DNA of 64,000 nucleotides from Collinsella aerofaciens (GTDB lineage: Bacteria; Actinomycetota; Coriobacteriia; Coriobacteriales; Coriobacteriaceae): the NCBI RefSeq assembly GCF_015561195.1, contig NZ_JADMSU010000006.1, positions 62,001-126,000 of the forward strand, read 5' to 3'. Under the pieces are notes generated by a model that was not told the origin of the DNA, ran no database searches, and saw only the letters and a program-made list of their open reading frames with translations. The translations under genes and the position numbers were made by a program. Below are positions 61,788-64,000 of this stretch, in pieces. Position 1 is the stretch's first letter. Each line of letters opens with the position of its first letter.

Positions 61788-62360
61788 ATGAAACGTCTAG
61801 GCACCCCCTGCATGACTGCACTCGCCATCGCAGCGTGCTCGTTGGCCCTCTTGGGCTGCGGCAACGCGAATGGCAAAACCGGAACATGCGAACCGAACCC
61901 TGGCAGTACCAAAGCCATCGAGAAAACGACGCCATCGGAGAGCTTCGACAAAATAGACGAGGACATCATCGATCCCCAAGGTTTGGACCCCGACCCCCAA
62001 GAACAGTTCCCCATCGACCTTGAAGCAGACGAGAACGTCCATGTTACCTGCGTGGGCAAGGACACCGACGGCTACGGCGACGCTGCGCTCATCTTTACGG
62101 TGACCAACAACACCGGTGTCGACATGATGTTTGGCGATGTGGACTCCTATGCCTACGTCAACGGCATGGTCCGCGATGTGCGCATGCGCCAGCAGGTCGC
62201 AGCAGGCGAGGAAACGCGCGCCATGCTCACCTTTGTGGGCACCTTCGACGACCCGGACTTTGATGTGAACAACGACCTCAACGACATCTACCTCAACATC
62301 TGGATGTTCGAGGAGCAAACGGGCAACGTTTACTTTAGGGACCTGGTACACATCCCGTAG
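61788..62360 (+). CDS. Putative lipoprotein of unknown function
   Basis: 190-residue secreted lipoprotein. A basic start (MKRLG), a hydrophobic stretch and the lipobox LLGC (Cys about residue 24) indicate lipidation and cleavage by signal peptidase II (lspA at 19970). The mature part opens with a flexible Thr/Ser/Asp/Pro-rich segment (about 25-75) and a DUF4352-like beta domain (ADENVHVTCVG, TVTNNTGVDMMFGDVDSYAYVNG). AAGGAGG stands 6 bases before the ATG. It is a single-gene unit converging on leuS. Confidence 0.85.
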   Translation: MKRLGTPCMTALAIAACSLALLGCGNANGKTGTCEPNPGSTKAIEKTTPSESFDKIDEDIIDPQGLDPDPQEQFPIDLEADENVHVTCVGKDTDGYGDAALIFTVTNNTGVDMMFGDVDSYAYVNGMVRDVRMRQQVAAGEETRAMLTFVGTFDDPDFDVNNDLNDIYLNIWMFEEQTGNVYFRDLVHIP

Positions 62361-62400
62361 AAGACGGTGCGACGCACTGACTAAGCAGGTCATACAACAC

Positions 62401-62433
62401 AAAAAGAGGGACGACCCAACCGGATCGCCCCTC
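62401..62433 (-). terminator. Terminator after leuS
   Basis: 12 base pairs GAGGGACGACCC (62406-62417) with GGATCGCCCCTC (62422-62433), two of them wobbles in the minus RNA, then TTTTTG. Confidence 0.8.
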
Positions 62434-62464
62434 GTCTTTTATGCGTCAGTTAAGCGCGCAGTGC

Positions 62465-64000
62465 TTACTTGACCACCAGGTTGACCAGCTTGCCGGGCAC
62501 GCAGATGGCCTTGACGACCGTCTTGCCCTCGAGCCACTTGGCGACGGCGGCCTCGGCGGCAGCCTGCATATCCTCATTGGAGGCATTGCGGGCCACCTCG
62601 ACGCGGCCGCGGACCTTACCGAGCACCTGGACCACGATCTGCACCGTGTCCTCAACGGACTCGGCCAGGTCGAACTCGGGCCAGGCGGCGGTGTAGGCGT
62701 TGCCCTCGCAGCCGAGCGCCTCGTGCCACAGCTCGTCGGCCCAGAACGGGCAGATGGGGGCAAGGACGCTCACGATATCCTTAGCCACGCCGTAGCACAT
62801 CGCCTTGTCACGGGAAGCGCCCTCAGTAGCATTGAGGTAGGCACTCGCGGCATTGACGAGTTCCATGACGGCCGAGATGGCGGTGTTGAACTGGCCGCGA
62901 TCGAAGTCCTCGGTGCACTTGGCGATGGTGCGGTGACGCTCGCGATAGAGCTTCATCGCAACCTCGTCGAGCGCGGACTTGTCGAAGGCCACGTTGGCGT
63001 CGCCGGACTGGACGAGCTGCCACACGATACGCCAGGCGCGCTTGATGAAGCGGTTGGCGCCCTCAACGGCCTTGGGATCCCAGTCGAAGTCCTTCTCGGG
63101 CGGGGCGATAAACAGGATCGCCAGACGCATGGTGTCGGCGCCGTAGGGCTCGATGACCGAGCTCGGGGGCACGACGTTGCCCTTGGACTTGGACATGGTG
63201 TCGCCATTCTCGTCCTTGACCATGCCCTGGCACAGCAGGTTGGTGAAGGGCTCGTCCACGCTCAACAGACCCAGGTCGCGCAGCGCCTTGGTAAAGAAGC
63301 GGCTGTAGAGCAGGTGCAGAATGGCATGCTCGATGCCGCCGATGTAGTTATCGACGGGCATCCAACGGTCGGCGGCCTCGCGGGAGAAGGGCAGCTCGGT
63401 GTTGTGCGGGTCGGTATAGCGCAGGTAATACCAGCTGGAGCAGGTGAAGGTGTCCATGGTATCGGTCTCGCGCTTGGCCGGGCGACCACAGACCGGGCAG
63501 GTGGTCTCGTAGAACTCCTTGCACTCGGCGAGGGTCTCGCCGGCGCCCAGGTCAAGATTCTCGGGCAGCGTGACCGGCAGCTGGTCCTCGGGCACGGGCA
63601 CGATGCCGCAGTGCTCGCAGTGGATGGCCGGGATGGGGTTGCCCCAATAACGCTGGCGGGAAATGAGCCAGTCGCGCAGACGGAACTCGACCTTACGACG
63701 ACCGCAGCCCATGGCCTCGAGGTCGGCCACGATTGCAGCCTCGCCCTCGGAGTGCTTGCCGCCGCGCATACCGGTGTACTTGCCGGACTGGACGAGCGTG
63801 CCCTCGGCAGCGTGGGCGCAATCCCAGTCGACGGTCTCGGCATGGAAGGTATCGATGGTCTCGCCGTTAGCCTCGACGGCTGCGCGGTCGTCATCGTCCA
63901 GGATGATCGGCACGATCGGCAGGTCGTACTTGCGGGCGAACTCAAAGTCGCGCTGGTCGCCGCAGGGAACGGCCATGACGGCGCCGGTGCCGTAGTCGGC
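62465..64000 (-). CDS. leuS: Leucyl-tRNA synthetase (C-terminal part, 5' end outside window)
   Basis: Class I synthetase charging tRNA-Leu. The window holds the last 511 residues. The start of the visible part, [18 protein letters not shown], belongs to the editing domain. [20 protein letters not shown] follows, then [15 protein letters not shown]-like [10 protein letters not shown], and the KMSKS-equivalent [12 protein letters not shown] with Thr replacing the first Lys. The anticodon-binding domain and the C-terminal GKLVNLVVK end complete it. Confidence 0.95.
   Translation of the reverse strand, partial: ADYGTGAVMAVPCGDQRDFEFARKYDLPIVPIILDDDDRAAVEANGETIDTFHAETVDWDCAHAAEGTLVQSGKYTGMRGGKHSEGEAAIVADLEAMGCGRRKVEFRLRDWLISRQRYWGNPIPAIHCEHCGIVPVPEDQLPVTLPENLDLGAGETLAECKEFYETTCPVCGRPAKRETDTMDTFTCSSWYYLRYTDPHNTELPFSREAADRWMPVDNYIGGIEHAILHLLYSRFFTKALRDLGLLSVDEPFTNLLCQGMVKDENGDTMSKSKGNVVPPSSVIEPYGADTMRLAILFIAPPEKDFDWDPKAVEGANRFIKRAWRIVWQLVQSGDANVAFDKSALDEVAMKLYRERHRTIAKCTEDFDRGQFNTAISAVMELVNAASAYLNATEGASRDKAMCYGVAKDIVSVLAPICPFWADELWHEALGCEGNAYTAAWPEFDLAESVEDTVQIVVQVLGKVRGRVEVARNASNEDMQAAAEAAVAKWLEGKTVVKAICVPGKLVNLVVK

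Noticed and set aside
1-64000. CRISPR arrays, rRNA genes, intact insertion sequences and prophage
   Set aside because: No regularly spaced direct repeats, no rRNA stretches and no transposase or phage genes were seen; only one tRNA was found.

Overview
The window reads as a stretch of core chromosome from a high-GC, Gram-positive-type anaerobe of the class Coriobacteriia, most likely Collinsella or a close relative. This is inferred from high GC, frequent GTG/TTG starts with strong AGGAGG-type ribosome binding sites, a Firmicute/Actinobacteria-like housekeeping gene order, a T-box before ileS, a B. subtilis-type ThyA, a SigB/SigF-class sigma factor, and no outer-membrane genes. No database search was possible, so the genus is an inference.

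Layout, left to right (almost all genes are on the minus strand, so operons read right to left). 1-10.7 kb: tlyA, xseB, nusB, an Asp23 protein, efp, an M24 peptidase, an aroB-like gene that has lost the catalytic residues of its family, aroK, a YqeG-type HAD phosphatase, mltG, ruvX and alaS. 10.7-20.6 kb: a small two-helix membrane protein (plus strand), then an alternative-sigma cluster (DUF948 protein, RsbW-like protein, sigma factor, AI-2E family transporter), rarA, dgt, an orphan prepilin peptidase, a membrane glycosyltransferase, an rluD-type synthase and lspA. 20.8-24 kb: ileS with its T-box leader.

24-27 kb is the main accessory patch: an iron-type alcohol dehydrogenase, an array of hairpins, an AT-rich peptidase S51 gene that looks transferred, and the tail of a dead serine recombinase that overlaps the 3' end of a DUF523 gene. 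27-34.5 kb: ftsH, a CobO-type adenosyltransferase, a MATE exporter, a SpoU methyltransferase, folA and thyA, and a divergent DUF134-NifX fusion regulator with two palindromic operator candidates. 34.5-45 kb: ffh, ftsY, smc, rnc, acpP, plsX, rpmF, DUF177, a coiled-coil protein, coaD and rsmD (protein targeting, chromosome structure, lipid precursor and CoA synthesis). 45-53.5 kb: recG, a FakA-like kinase, Asp23, tRNA-Asn, rpoD and dnaG. 53.5-61.5 kb: the ribF, truB, nrnA, rbfA, infB, nusA, rimP translation-maturation operon, preceded by a promoter and an intrinsic terminator in its leader. 61.8-64 kb: a lipoprotein gene and the 3' part of leuS, cut by the window edge.

The points most worth a second look are the active-site-less AroB homologue translationally coupled to an intact shikimate kinase; the leader attenuator of the rimP-nusA-infB operon together with a NusA carrying a Cys/His tail; the DUF134-NifX fusion with its operators; an RsbW-like protein that lacks the ATP-binding motifs; and two families of repeated intergenic palindromes, one copy of which contains the stop codons of two converging genes.
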